A stretch of 64,000 nt of DNA from Ophiodon elongatus (lineage: Eukaryota > Chordata > Actinopteri > Perciformes > Hexagrammidae): assembly GCA_016806645.1 (NCBI GenBank), contig JACSYO010000708.1, positions 706,501-770,500 on the forward strand. Reading direction: 5' to 3'. A program made the translations under genes and the position numbers. Of this stretch, positions 1-12,647 are shown in pieces (the first letter of the stretch is position 1; each line of letters opens with the position of its first letter). Under the pieces are notes generated by a model. That model saw nothing but the letters and a program-made list of their open reading frames with translations. It was not told the DNA's origin and ran no database searches.

Positions 1-590
1 TGTAACCCCAGGCCACTGCGAGTCAGAGCCCTTCCATCTGCGGTGGCGAAAATGTCAGAGAGTGACGGTAATACGTCCAAACACATATGCACAACTGACA
101 TCTTGGGTTATTTTTGCCAGGCATGATTCTTCTCTCAACATATCAAAGTCTTACGTGAAAGAAAAATAATGACTTCCTACCGTGACCATTCAGTGCTGCC
201 AAAAGACAATGCAGTTTGTTTACATGACACGGTTACTTCACATCAGACAAATCACAGCGATGCAACTTAAATCAAAGCCACACATGAGTGCATTTCATAC
301 TCATAGGCCAAAGAAAGAATGGTTTCCACTGGAGGTCTACGTAAGGCGCTCAGTGGAAACAAGGCTACATGGTTCGGCGTCAACAGCAGCAACATTACTG
401 CAACAAGACACTCACCTCAACTAGTTGGTCGCTGGTGTGTTTTTTCCCAAAGACATTCGAAGAGAAGAGAAGTTAAACACTTTCAAAACTCCGTAACTAA
501 GTCACGTGGAAGAAAGAAGGAAAGGAAAAGTCCTCCAAGGAGTGTGTGATGCTTCCACAGGAGCTGTGAGTTGTGAAAAGCTCAGTATGG
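1..590. other. window start, no supportable gene
   Basis: Unique-looking sequence. On the minus strand the stretch from about 545 down to 421 looks like a leader that ends at a GTGAGT donor (GTTGAG|GTGAGTGTC) and contains a CACGTG E-box. It could be a 5' exon of a gene lying left of the window. No protein can be recognised. Confidence 0.2.
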
Positions 591-619
591 TGTGTGTGAG
601 TGTGTGTGTGTATGTGAGT

Positions 620-660
<41 letters not shown>

Positions 661-690
661 TGTGTGTGTGTGTGAGTGAGTGTGTGTGTT
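589..690 (+). repeat. (TG)n microsatellite, interrupted
   Basis: About 100 nt of TG dinucleotides with GA interruptions. Confidence 0.95.
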
Positions 691-1914
691 AACAGACAGA
701 GGGGACCAGAGCTCCTTTCTGGGGGGTAGGGGGCTAATTTTAGGCCACAGATGGGCCTGGCTGAACTTCCATTCTTGGAGAGTCCAGGCTCCGGGTTATA
801 ATTAGAAAGGAGATACAAGTGTGACACTCAGTCGGTGATTGCAGAGTGTGTCCGGAATAAAAAACAAAAAAGAAATGGATACTTCTGTGTCTCTTTTTAC
901 GGGTCGGTGCATTGAGGAGCATCATTTTCCACTTATTGTTTTTCGAATAGGTATTAAACACACAACAGCACACAGCCGCTCTGTTGGGTTTCCCCATTGT
1001 GACGATAAAGCCAAACAACCAATGAGAATGGCCGTTAGTTTGCCTCTGTGCGCCCTGCTATCACCTGTTTCCTTGATCCGCACCAAGGCAGCAGGGGCCG
1101 AGCCAAAAAATGCCAAGTATTTCTGATCTTAAGAATACTCTTCAATACCTCCACCCTCCCCCCACTTCAGTAGGTGTCAGTGTCAGGAGCAGCCAGGAGC
1201 GGCCAGTCAGCTGTTCCTCTGCCTAACCCTGACCCATGTCTTCATCCTGCCCCGTGTTCAGAAGGGAGCTCGTGACACATCACATTCTTTCAGCAGCAGG
1301 TGGCACGAGAGACCAGGGAGTACATTTCATTTATCCATTTGAGCACACAGCCGTGAAACAATTAAATGTGGAGAACAAAGACGTGCTTTTGTTGCACACT
1401 TCCTGAAACCTGACCCCAGAACAGTGACAAATGCAAGTGTGCAAAAAAATAAACGTTTTTCATCGCTATACTTTTGGAGATATATCCAAAATAATAATAA
1501 CAATCAGCCAGGTGTCTGTAGCCTACTGTAGGTTATGTTTATCTTTCCTAAACCTAAACCAAGTAGTTTCTTTACTACTATTTCTACTATTCCTTAATCT
1601 TGGCAGAAAGCTGCTGTGTTACTAACTTATTCCCACCCGGGTGCAAATAGACACTCTGAAAAGGAAAACTGGAACTTCATTAAACCCTACATATATATAT
1701 GGAGCTCAAGATTTCAAAATGCATCTCCCCCTAAAATGTTGAAACTTGACACCCCAACCTCCACTATAATAGATACTGTAACCATATTTTAAAAATGTCT
1801 CACAGAGTTTTGAAATTCTTTTTAGTTTTTAAGTTATTCTTATTTACATAATCTCCATTTATTAAATAAGATGTATGATATGTATAATAAAGTGATGAAT
1901 AAATAATAAAGATT
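691..1914. other. gene-free stretch
   Basis: Mixed unique sequence, becoming AT-rich after about 1430. Short open frames exist but lack recognisable domains or paired splice sites. Confidence 0.4.
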
Positions 1915-2390
1915 AATTAAAGCTGCAAGCAGCGATGAATTGGGCGCCACACCACGTCAAGGCCATTCAACAAAAACTCACGATTTTGATCACAGATTCA
2001 TCACAAAGGTCTAAAGAGCATCCTGACCAAATTTAAAGTCGATCGCATGAATTCTGTAGGAGGAGTTCGTAAGAGTACAAAGGCTGAAAACGGCGAAAAA
2101 TGACAAAAAAGCCCAAATTGGCCGAATTACTATAACGCCCCCTAGTGTCTCAATGGCATAGAAATGTCAGGGCATGTTGCAGGATGCAATGTGCACACAT
2201 GCTGCAAAGTTTTTTAATACACAAATATGACACCTATATCACACGTCTATTTTTACCATGCCTGACAAGCGTGCCAAATTTGGTGAGTTTTTGAGTATGG
2301 CAAGTACCCCCAATATGCGCCCAATTGCGTCCTTCGAATTTCAATAGGGTCCTCTCGGACCGACTTCGTCGGTGCTCGGACCCTAATAAG
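1915..2390 (+). mobile_element. teleost interspersed repeat (non-autonomous, class not determined)
   Basis: Begins AATTAAAGCTGCAAGCAGCG and ends with the small hairpin CGGACCGACTTCGTCGGTGC then TCGGACCCTAATAAG. I recognise both ends from high-copy elements in many fish genomes. It carries no coding capacity. Confidence 0.6.
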
Positions 2391-2739
2391 ATACAAACAC
2401 CATTCCAACTACCATACCTTCATTTACCCATGCATGGGTGTAATGCACAACTTGCTTTTTTTTTGCAGGACAAACTGGACTATCAGAATGTGCATGCTGT
2501 AGCGATGTCACATGGACGTATAAATAGTTATATCAGCATGAATACAAAAGAAAAACAAACGTTTTGGAAATTAAATCTCAGATATGTATTGAAATCACAC
2601 ATAACACAAAAGGGAATTTGTTCTTCTGGGTCTTGGTGATCGAGAGAAAGAAATATTGTAACCATTTCTATTCCCTTGTCCCTCTGTTGTATATTTCAAG
2701 CGACAGTGATGTTGGAGTGATGATGAAGGAATCTCCGCG

Positions 2740-3110
2740 GACACTGTTCTTGCTGGTATAATGAAGTTTATTACAAACAAGCAACATATGTCAAGACGGG
2801 CGTCATGAAAACCCGGAGAGTCCCAAAGTCGAACAGAACTCTAACCGTCGGGGATCTCCCGATCACTTATATATGGTTGTTGTTTACGCCCCAGACTTGA
2901 GTATATAATGACGTCATAAAGAGGGCCCCCAATAAAAGACATGTTTCGGACATAGGCACAGCCACTCCTCCATCCTCCAGGTCAAGGAGCATTGCCCAGC
3001 GGGGGTACCTAATGATTATCCCATGTGCAACAAACATCAATGGATCCGACATTCCAAAGTCACAGGCCCCTTCACATATGTTATCTTCATGCATTACAGA
3101 GCAAAATATA
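2740..3110 (-). mobile_element. LTR-like fragment (probable solo LTR)
   Basis: Read on the minus strand there is a TATATATAAG box (about 2866-2876). About 100 nt later comes AATAAA (about 2765-2770), then a short tail with GTGTCCGCGGAGATTCC. This TATA-to-AATAAA spacing is typical of the U3-R-U5 part of an LTR. Exact ends, target duplications and internal genes are not visible, so this is a tentative call. Confidence 0.4.
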
Positions 3111-4439
3111 CTACACCTCTTTGACCATTATATTGTCTGTAACGTGTGTGACTCCTTGTCGTTGTTCCCTGGTGGGTAATCTGTTAAAACCTGGTAAATA
3201 TTCAGTAAGATGTCATAAAATGCAAACAGTTTGACTCGTGAACAACTTGAGTAAAAACCACGTTAGCCAAATCAATGAGAAACGTAGTAATGTGTTATTT
3301 GTAAGAATTCTTTTCTGCAATAATCCAAAATCCCAATGGAAAATCCAATTGTTTTATTTGTTTTCAAGAAAACTAGTGCAATGCTAAAATTCAATAAACC
3401 TTTAAAAGCTTTGCCAAAGTCAATTAATCCTTTACTAATAGTTAATGTTGTCGGTCTTATATTTGTGTCATATATTTGTAAAACGTTATATCATTATTAT
3501 TAAGTGTTTTACACCCAACTAGAATGCATCTGTCCGCTGATGTGACACTACATCTGCACTTATTTGTCCTTCTTTCATCCCTCCTTCTTTTTTCTTATTT
3601 TTATCACTAATTATCTTTCTCTACTTATATTGAGTTATATATTGTAGAATTGTGTACATAAGTTATATTTGACTTACTCTTTTACTCCTATACAGGAGCA
3701 ACTGTAACATCCCAATTTCCCTGTTTGAGGTGGACAAATAAACGATCCAGAGCACAAATTCATATTCGTTATAAACCAACGCCACCCGTGGATGAGCCTG
3801 TACGAGCCTGTCAGGAGGAAAGAAAATAATAGTGTTGGATGGGTAGGAGGGCAACAACAGCTGATAGTAAACACAGTATTCATCATTAATGTAAGATTGT
3901 GGAGTTCAAGAAACTAATTTGTTTAAATTACAAAGCTGCTTGCAGTTAAATGGCTAATGTGTGTGTGTTGCTAATGTTCGCCGCTTCGCAGGTTTTTTAT
4001 GTAATAATGTACTGCACAGACCTCAAACATGATTCTGTTGATATATTTTCTCTTGCTTAAATATTGTTTGTTCAGGTAATCAATCTCCACGCGTGTAACA
4101 TGTTCAGCATTTTATTGGTTTTGGCACAGTTTAAATTTAAAGCGCGTAATGCACCTTTTTCTGTCATTGTCTCACATTTCATTATAGCAATGTGATTACT
4201 GTAATAATTCTGGACCCTATTACACAATATTATTGTGCTAAATAAATCTGAGAGGTCTGAATATGTGCCAATGCCAAAGCAGTGTTTCCCATTGGAGACG
4301 ATGGGGGCTGGACCTCAGACCCTTTAGGTCTGGGGGTATGTTCCCCAGGAAGACAATTGTGTACATTTTAAAGTTAAATGCATCAATCTGGTGAAAAATG
4401 AAGAGGCTAGATCCATGAAGAACTTTGTGCTCTTGTTCC
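3111..4439. other. AT-rich, gene-free stretch
   Basis: AT-rich sequence with no supported exon. Around 4240-4400 there is a block with GGACCTCAGACCCTTTAGGT and GGTATGTTCCCCAGGAAG that resembles fish interspersed repeats, but I cannot delimit it. Confidence 0.35.
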
Positions 4440-4915
4440 AGCAGTGGTGGAATGTAACTAAGTACATTTAGGCTACTCAAGTACTGTACATATAATTCGG
4501 AGGAAATTGTACGTGTATGTAATTTTGTACTTCACTCCATTACATCTCAGATGGAAATATTGTAATTTTAACTTAACTACATTTATTTGACAATGTTAGG
4601 CTACTTTGCAGATTCAGATTCTTAATACAAAATATAAATCAACTAATACACTGTTGTATTATTAAGTAGTATATAGCCAAACTATTATGTGCAATAAGTT
4701 AAAATGAGTTCCATCATTAACAGCTCCAACATTAAAGTGAAGAACACATTAATGCATCAGTAGTTAGAATCCAATTATACCTACTGTAAATATATTATTT
4801 AAAATGGGCCATTCTGTATAATGAGTATACTTTTACTTTTGGTAGTTTCAGTATATTTTGATGCAAGTACCTTTTGTACTTTTACTGAAGAAACATTTGG
4901 AATACAGGACTTTCC
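4440..4915 (+). mobile_element. teleost interspersed repeat (AAGTACTGTAC type)
   Basis: Starts AGTGGTGGAATGTAACTAAG, continues with CTCAAGTACTGTACAT and ends GTACTTTTACTGAAG. This is a diverged copy of a very common fish repeat. No open frame. The class is not certain; probably a non-autonomous DNA element. Confidence 0.65.
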
Positions 4916-5008
4916 AGAGTTAATGCTAAGTATATAACTCTAAATTCTAAAAGTGTACTATTGTTGTATGGAGACAGGTGTTTTATTTGTCACACTCTCA
5001 TAGATATG

Positions 5009-5757
5009 CAGCCTCAATGGATGACATCTGGGAAGAAGAGAACGTCTTCTCTGTGCTGAAGCTCCGAGGTAGGATATCTTTTATTCCCTGCTCTGTGTTT
5101 AATCTTACTGAATATTGAAAGTGTACCAAATATTTTAAATTCAGTGGCCGCTTTGTGGTGAACTTCTTGAAAATACCTGGAATTATAGGACATGGTCTGT
5201 AAAAGACACGGACATTCTGACATCATTCAGAGCGATTTACTGTCTGAGAATATAATGGTTTCTGATATCCAGAACTTCAAAAATACCTCAAACTGGATTT
5301 GCAGCCAATTTAAAGGAGCTCATTTGTCTTCTTCGTTGGTTCTCAGAGAAAATACCCAAGGTGTTGGGGGAGGAGCAGCAGACTGGATGGAGACAAGGAC
5401 ATCTAGGTGAGGAGAGGTGAACCTGAACAACACTATCGTCTGTACACAGCTGGTAACTGGAACATTCAAATGCATAGTTTTTTACATAGGAATGATTGTG
5501 TGACTGTAATATATTTTTTTTTGTGTGTTTTTACGTCTCTGTCCTCCAGAAGCCCCGGAGGAGCAGCTGGAGAATCACAAGGATGGCTCATCAGAAGCTG
5601 CTCAGTCGCCACCGAGACGAGATCTAAAGACCCAAAACGCACTGAGAGCGTCTGATGCGCGCGTTTTGAAGTACCCATATTATTTTAAACTGCCGAACAT
5701 TCCACAAAAGTGTTACGGTGTCTTTCAAACTGCTTTGAAGCTATACAGCAATGTATG
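5009..5757 (+). pseudogene. exon-like fragments, possibly a decayed gene copy
   Basis: A short piece beginning with ATG at about 5018 (MDDIWEEENVFSVLKLRG) ends at GAG|GTAGGA. A second piece follows acceptor CTCTGTCCTCCAG at about 5549 and is open to TGA at 5755-5757 (EAPEEQLENHKDGSSEAAQS...). The first 75 nt of the second piece match the minus-strand exon at 11060-11152, but carry a 1-nt insertion that shifts the helical frame. Best read as a degenerate or rearranged duplicate; no function can be given. Confidence 0.25.
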
Positions 5758-5844
5758 AAGATACAGCAACCAAAGCTTTCCTTCTGCAGTGGACTGAGGG
5801 GTTTTGCTACAAGAACTACTCCAACAAATTAAAATTAAATTAAA

Positions 5845-6120
5845 AAAGAATCATAGTAGAGTATGTTGAAAAAAGTCACAAAAAAAGTTATGTTATAAAA
5901 TGTCATATTAAAGTATTTTGAAGGGGAAAAAACGCCTTATATAGTATGTCGAAATATAGAAAATATAGAAAAATAAATGTAATGTAAAAGTAAATTATGT
6001 CTCAAAATTGTCACAGTGTAGTATGTCCAAAAAGTAATTAATTGTATTCCAAAAAAATAGCATACACTTTTTTATCGTATAGTATGTCATAAAATGTCAC
6101 AATATTGTCTGCAGAACTTT
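5845..6120 (-). repeat. degenerate AT-rich short tandem repeat, inverted copy
   Basis: Several imperfect 25-30-nt units with the words AGTATGTCATAAAATGTCAC / GTATAGTATGTC. These are the reverse complement of the unit that fills 7790-9370. Confidence 0.55.
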
Positions 6121-6162
6121 ATTCATATATTTTTTAATATGAATGAAGTTCTTATTATTAAG

Positions 6163-6165
6163 TTC

Positions 6166-6198
<33 letters not shown>
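6163..6198 (+). repeat. (ATT)n microsatellite
   Basis: Uninterrupted TTA trinucleotides within AT-rich sequence. Confidence 0.9.
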
Positions 6199-6201
<3 letters not shown>

Positions 6202-6231
6202 CAACCTGAGCTCCCCATTGGCATCAGGGCC

Positions 6232-6395
6232 CTGTTTCAGAAAGCAGGTTTACCTAAATACGAGCCTAAACCTGAACTCTGAGATTACGAACACTGAGAT
6301 GTGAAACCCTGAGTTTTTGGTTTCAGAACAGCAGATCAGAGTTTCTTCAATCAACTCTGAGTTTCTTCACTCTGAGTTAAGCTCTTGCCCGTTGA
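6232..6395 (+). mobile_element. teleost interspersed repeat (CTCTGAGTT type)
   Basis: Contains CCTGTTTCAGAAAGCAGGTT and repeated ACTCTGAGTT/AACCTGAACTCTGAG words, matching a short non-autonomous element family I know from fish genomes. Non-coding. Confidence 0.5.
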
Positions 6396-7548
6396 AACAA
6401 AAAAAAGCCATCAATAATGAAGCTCCTATTCCACAATTCACCATGGCAACAGGTAATTAAAAGGCACAGCCTCTATTTTAATCCAGTGGACATATTGGAG
6501 GTATTTATGCATGTAAGCTATATATATGTACTGAGCACATTTATATTTAAACAAAAGCCTGAGTCAGATAAGTCAATAAGTTAACACATTATAGTTTTAT
6601 TCAGTATTGTCCATTAACTCATCATTTACCAGACTGATAAAGTGTTGGAATCTGACAGTGGAAGCCTAAAATTACATTTTAGATATATTTGTTCAGCTTG
6701 ACGGGGGAAAAGCACAGCAACATATCCATCGCAGCCTGAACACTCATCTGTTCTGACTGCTCCGTAGCCCAATAAATATAAAATAAAAAATCAGTTAGTT
6801 CAGCATATTTGATTGAGTTGATGTACTTGCATGATTCTTGCAGTTTTGAGGGTGTATCCAAATGGTTGAACGAACGTATTGGAATTTGCTTTGGATTAAA
6901 GCTTCAGCTAAACAAATGTAATTAATTGTACTAGATTTCATTCAAAATGTGTTGGTGGAAAGAACTTCAGAGTAAGAAGATGCTTTAGAAAGTAACTTAA
7001 CTTCACAATTAAGCCAAAAAATCATATATTTTAATAGTTCTTCAAAGATATTTGATAGTCCTGCTTTCCTCATTTTCTCATTCATACAAAGTCCTTCAAG
7101 AGAAGCTTAAGAAATACAGACATCCAATTAATTTTTATAACTTTTATTAAATCTATACTGCATTACAACAGAAGTGCACCGGTGCACTCAAAACAAAACA
7201 AAAACATTTCAATTTGAATTTAATAAGAGTTCAGTTGAAAAAGATATGTGCATAGACTTTAACATCAGGTGACCCTCTGTCATGTGATATATTCAACACC
7301 TGAACTTTAATCTCTCAGAGTTAAACCCTCAGTAAAAACATCAGACATTTCTGCTTTAAAAAAGATAGTCAACTTCAAGTCCCAGTGAGCATAGATGTAA
7401 GAATCAATAAATCAGAGTATGTATAGATTAAAGGTTAAATTAGAAGTTGAGCTTCCTTCAGCCTGCTGGATAAATTCACTAATCTGATTCACTTTTCGAT
7501 TAATTTTGGACCAGTCTAGCAGCAGTAGTGAGTTTTGAAGTGAGGGGG
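6396..7548. other. gene-free stretch
   Basis: AT-rich sequence without supported exons. Around 7260-7340 AGAGTTAAACCCTCAGT recalls the repeat at 6232-6395. Confidence 0.35.
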
Positions 7549-7657
7549 TTATGGAACAGATTGACCCCCACGAGTAAATTCAAAAGGTAGGAGACGACGT
7601 GGATGAGGTGAAGGAACAAACTCATCTCTGGTATTGGTCTGGAAACTCTTCACACAT
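7549..7657 (-). CDS. possible terminal exon, minus strand, unknown gene
   Basis: Acceptor TTTCTTTTCTCCCCAG precedes 7657. One frame is open to TAA at 7549-7551 (CVKSFQTNTRDEFVPSPHPR, then RLLPFEFTRGGQSVP). The frame that would follow the 11060-11152 exon in phase 0 instead stops after 11 codons. The pairing of the two exons, and coding at all, is therefore uncertain. Confidence 0.2.
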
Positions 7658-7789
7658 CTGGGGAGAAAAGAAAGGACAACATAAGAATTTGCATCACATT
7701 CAAATACATCTGTGCCTACTACTAGTACTACTACTATTAATGCAATATCTAATACAACAACTTCTACAACCACAATTTATTTAAATTTT

Positions 7790-9370
7790 TTTATGAAATG
7801 TCTTACTATGACATCTTTCGGCCAATTTTATAGCATGCTATACTATGGCATTTTCATGGCATTTTTTGTGACATACTACATTATTTATTTATTTATTTAT
7901 TTATTGACATACTATACTTTGATATTTCTGTAACATAATATACTTTAACATTTCTATGACATTTTAAATTAAATACAATTGTATTTTCATTTTTTAGTAC
8001 ACTAAACAAGACTTATTTTGACATAATATGTTATTTTGTATTGCACACCATACTATATGTATTATTATTAGTTTATAACATACTATATACTATGACATTT
8101 TATTTTATGTCTTTGTGACATAATAATATGACATTGTATGCCATTTTCATGGCATACAATAGTATTATTAGTATAGTATTATTTTTTAATGGCATACTAT
8201 ACTGTGACATTATGAAACATACTATGACATTATTATAATTGTATTTATTTTTTACAATTATATGTTATATATAATATGTTATTCTTTGCCATTTTTATAA
8301 CATACTATATTATTAATTTTAGTGGCAGACGATTTTTATATTTAATTATTTATTCATGACATCTTAATGACACACGATATCATTATTTTTAATCAATATT
8401 GAAATTAATTAATGATTTTATTTAGAGGCTTGTAATAAAATTACTTTTTTGTGATAAGCTTATTTTATGACATTTTCATGAGTTTTTATGGCATACTATA
8501 CTATGACAGTTTAATGGAAGACTACACTAATGCATTTGTATGGCCTAAAATATTATGAGTACTATTGTGGCAATTTTTCCAACATACTAAATCAGAATTA
8601 TTTCATGGCATACAGTACTAGGAATACTAGGACATTTTTATGAAACACTTGTTATATTTTTCTGACTTTCTTCATGACATACTATGTAATTATCGTCTTA
8701 TGAAATACTATATTATGTCATTTTTTCATTATAGCTTTATGGAATACTATGCGATGACATTTTTCATGACTTTTACATGATATACTATGACATTTTATAT
8801 GACATTTATTCTTCATGGCACACTACACATACTCTATTTTTATTTCTATGGCATCCAATACTTTTTTGATATACTATGTCATAATTTTCATGGAATACTA
8901 TACTTTTACATTTTAATGACATTTTATGGCATACCATACGTAGTCATTTATATGGCCTATTATACTATGACATTTTTATGGCAAACCATAGTAAGGTCTT
9001 TTTATCGTCTGTCATACTATATTATTGTTATTACATACAATACAAAGGCTTCTTGAATTGCCTGTAATACTATGACATTTTTATGGCATACGATACTATG
9101 AAATTGTTATGGCAGACCATACTAAGACATTTTTATGGCCTGTTTTCCGAAAATATTTTTATGACATTTTTATGGCATCTCTATCATAATAATACTCTGA
9201 CTTTTTTATTACTTTTTAAATTACATGTTTTACGGCATACATGACATTTTTATGACATGTTATGTCATCCTTCACTCTAATATTTTCGTGGCATACTATA
9301 CTATGATTTATTTTATTACATATTTAACAGTTTTACGGTGTTTTTATAAGATACAATAGTATGACTTTTT
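7790..9370 (+). repeat. long AT-rich degenerate satellite-like repeat
   Basis: About 1.6 kb of imperfect 25-32-nt units built on GGCATACTATACTATGACAT followed by TTTTATG. Dozens of copies are recognisable, with indels. Reading frames here are incidental. Confidence 0.7.
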
Positions 9371-9391
9371 AATGACTACAACTATAAAACA

Positions 9392-9685
9392 ATGACTACT
9401 ACTAATACTAACATTACTATAACAGCTACTGCGACAGCTACTACTACTACTACTACGACTACTACTGCTACTACTACTACTACTACCACTATTACAATTA
9501 CTACTAATACTCCTACAATTACTACTCATACTACTACAATTACGACAGCAACAACTAAAAAAACAACAGTTGCAATAACTTCAGCTATTACTGCAACAAC
9601 TACAACTGCAACAACTTCAACTATTACGAGAACTACATCAACTACTACTACATCGACTACTACTACATCAACTACTACTGGTTGA
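9392..9685 (+). repeat. degenerate (ACT)n trinucleotide array
   Basis: About 290 nt of ACT/ACA/ATT triplets, open in one plus frame as poly-Thr with Ile/Ala and as poly-Ser on the other strand. No start context, splice sites or domain, so it is treated as simple repeat, not a gene. Confidence 0.85.
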
Positions 9686-11059
9686 TTTAATCGTTCCTAA
9701 ATATGTTTTTTTCCCGCGCTCCAGTTCTCGTCTCCTCCAGGCCCTACAGGTCCCTTTGTTTGTTTAGCAGTCTGGGTAAACACAAACATTTTATCCAACA
9801 TTTAAAACAACATTGAAAATCCCTCCATCTCCAAAAACAGTTCCTGGTTCACCGCTTTTTAACAGACTCTTTGTATCAGTTTTCATGGACGATCCATCAA
9901 AGCCGTGTACAACACAAAACACAGGTATGGTCCATGAGCCAGACCAGATATTTGTACCATCTGAGTGGGCAAAACATTACAAGTACTAAATTGTTAATAA
10001 GGTAAATTAATATATGATAGCTTTTCCACAGGTGCATCTTTCCATATTTATTGGACATTTTATAATTTTCCACTATTAGTGCCTGTGCATAGTTTCTAAA
10101 AAGCACACAAACAACCAATATCATATTAACAGTGATGTAATCTTGAACCATGGCACATACAACATTTATAGAGGTTGTTCATTGTAATAAAAGCAATGTG
10201 TTTGAATTTGCATTTTGTTGTTTTGAATTGATAAAATGCTGTTTAAGTGTATAACATTGGCAACAGTAACATGCGCCTTTGCCCTCAAATATGTATTTAC
10301 ACATGTTAATACGCTTTATGCATGTTAGTACTCATGCATGACAACTTATAACAAGGTTTATAAAGTATTTTAAGTGCTGGACATTATGTATTGTAAGTTC
10401 AGCATTCATAATGTGTTTGAAAGAAGAATCTGAGGCTTGGGTTACACAGCACATTATGACTGCCATAACTTTAGCCAGTTATAATGACACATAGAGAAGC
10501 GCTCTAAACTATCATAACAGTTTATACATTCTTAGTTTCTGAAATGGAACAATGTCTTATAAACATCAATAACACAATGTAGCATGACTTTGTGAGCTTT
10601 AAGTAAAGTGACAGCACTGTATAAGGTTATTAGCAATTGTATAATAGGCCTACTATAACATCTTTATGAAGACTCATGAGCCTTATGGGTCTGAACCCAT
10701 TGACTAACAGTTACATTGATGATCTGATCATGTAATCACAATGAGCCTCGTGTAATAATGAAGGAATTAAAAGTGACTTCCATTTAATTAAATTAAAGGC
10801 TCTTTAAGTTACAAAATAAGTCCATTCATTGGGTAGCAAAGGTAACAAATAATGAAATGAAATACAAATCAAACATAAAAAGAACATGCATGCCCAGGTA
10901 GTCAAGTGGTTTCGACACATACTATGTAATTCCCCCGGTTCTATTTTACACCATCTACTATCAATAAAAAGGGATAAATATCTTTAAAAACAAATGAAAC
11001 AATCTGAAACAATAACCAAAGTATCAAGAGAACATTTTGCTTTTCTGGTGTTTCCTTAC
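9686..11059. other. gene-free stretch with diverged repeats
   Basis: AT-rich. The stretch about 10190-10760 (CTTATAACAAGGTTTATAAAG, AACATCTTTATGAAGACTCATGAG) has the look of an old interspersed repeat rich in TTATAA/CATAA words. I cannot delimit it. Confidence 0.35.
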
Positions 11060-11152
11060 TCTGTGAGTTTGGCCCGCATTGATCTGGTCCCAGCGGCTGA
11101 GCTGCTTCTGAAGAGTCTCCCTGTCGTCCTCCAGCTGCTCCTCCAGCGTTAT
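11060..11152 (-). CDS. isolated exon-like segment, unknown gene
   Basis: 93 nt on the minus strand between a good acceptor (CTCCGTCTCCTAG) and a consensus donor (ACAGA|GTAAGG). One frame is fully open and coiled-coil-like (ITLEEQLEDDRETLQKQLSR). A related sequence on the opposite strand lies at about 5551-5640. The next plausible minus-strand exon is 7657-7549. Gene not identified; no start exon seen. Confidence 0.35.
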
Positions 11153-12647
11153 CTAGGAGACGGAGACACACAAAAACATATTACAGACACGCACTCATTC
11201 AAATATGAAAATCATGTCAATTAACTCTTTTAGTTTCCAGTCGTTTCCAGACGGCAGTTTATGGTCCACCTCTCATCACCTTGATGTCATCGTCTCCATC
11301 CCGTCTGCTGATATTATTTCAGCTTTAGGTGTTGTGAAGTTCTGGACATAAGAAACAATGATATTCTGAGGAAGAGAAAATCACACTGAATGATGTCCAT
11401 GTCTATTACAGACCATATCCAATACAGCATTTCACAGCTTTAAACGTAAACATTCCAAAGGTTTTCCCAGTTTATTTCCTGTTGTAATGTACGTCGATAG
11501 ATCAGCTGACAGGAGGCAAACGTGGGCCCAAGCTGTTGCCTTGCAATTCAATCCCGTTGAAAGGTTTACAATTTCATGAATTTTCAAGAAGTTCAGAAAG
11601 AGGCCACTGAATTTTAAATATGTTGTATGCTTTCAATATTCAACAACATTTAACACAACGCGACTGGTAATGAGAAAAAATATCCTCCCTCAGGGTTTCA
11701 GCACAGAGGAAGAGATATGGTCTCCGTTGGTCTGTACAATGTCCCTCTTCTTCCCAGAGTTCCTCAATTGAGGCCACATAACTACAAGTGTGTGACAAAT
11801 AAAAGCAACCGAGTAAATATCACGCACACACACCACTTGCTTCCAATTATGTTCCTGCCAGACACAGTGGTGGTATAATTCAATCGATCAGCCGTTAATC
11901 TATAATTGATCAGTCACAATGTTGTCCCTTGAGTGGTAGAAGATCTTATTGGAGAGGAGTGGATACGAACGAGTGACTTTAGGTTTCCAGGAAGCAAGAG
12001 AGTTGTTGTGAGTCTTTGGCATTGGCACACACTCAGACGTCTCCGACATGTGTAATTACTCCTCACTTGTTATTTATGTCTACCAACATAGCATGTTGTA
12101 ACATGGGCCGGAATTATTCCAGTAATCACAGTGCTATAATAAAATAGGTTAAAGACTAAACATGGTTAATTAGCCTCTGAAGAAACTATCAATATATACA
12201 TCCAAAAATCTTACATCACTGAGTAAACTGATGCCATTACTAACATATTTATGCCACTTGAAGTTGGATAATTCTGCTTCCAATAGCAACATTACAGTAT
12301 TCAAGCAGGTGGTAATGAGGCCATGACAGAAATAGGAGCATCATGTACAGTAAATTAAAAGTGCGCACAAACTAATAAAACTGATGCTGAATATTTTACA
12401 CAAGCAGAGATTCATTACCATTAGAAAAAACATATAGATATTCAAGCAAGAATAAATATATTAACAGAATCATGTATGAAGAAGGAAAAAACAACAAAAA
12501 ACAGCACCGCCTATTTTATATTGCAACTTTTTTTTTGGTATTACACATTGTTTTGCACTTGTGATTCTTGTCACTTTACATTCGATGAATGGAAAATAAA
12601 TAAATGAATGAGATTGCATTACGTTTAAAACCCTTGCTGTGCGCGTG
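11153..12647. other. gene-free stretch
   Basis: Moderately AT-rich sequence without repeats I recognise and without supported exons. Any upstream exons of the 11060-11152 segment would lie here on the minus strand, but none stands out. Confidence 0.3.
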
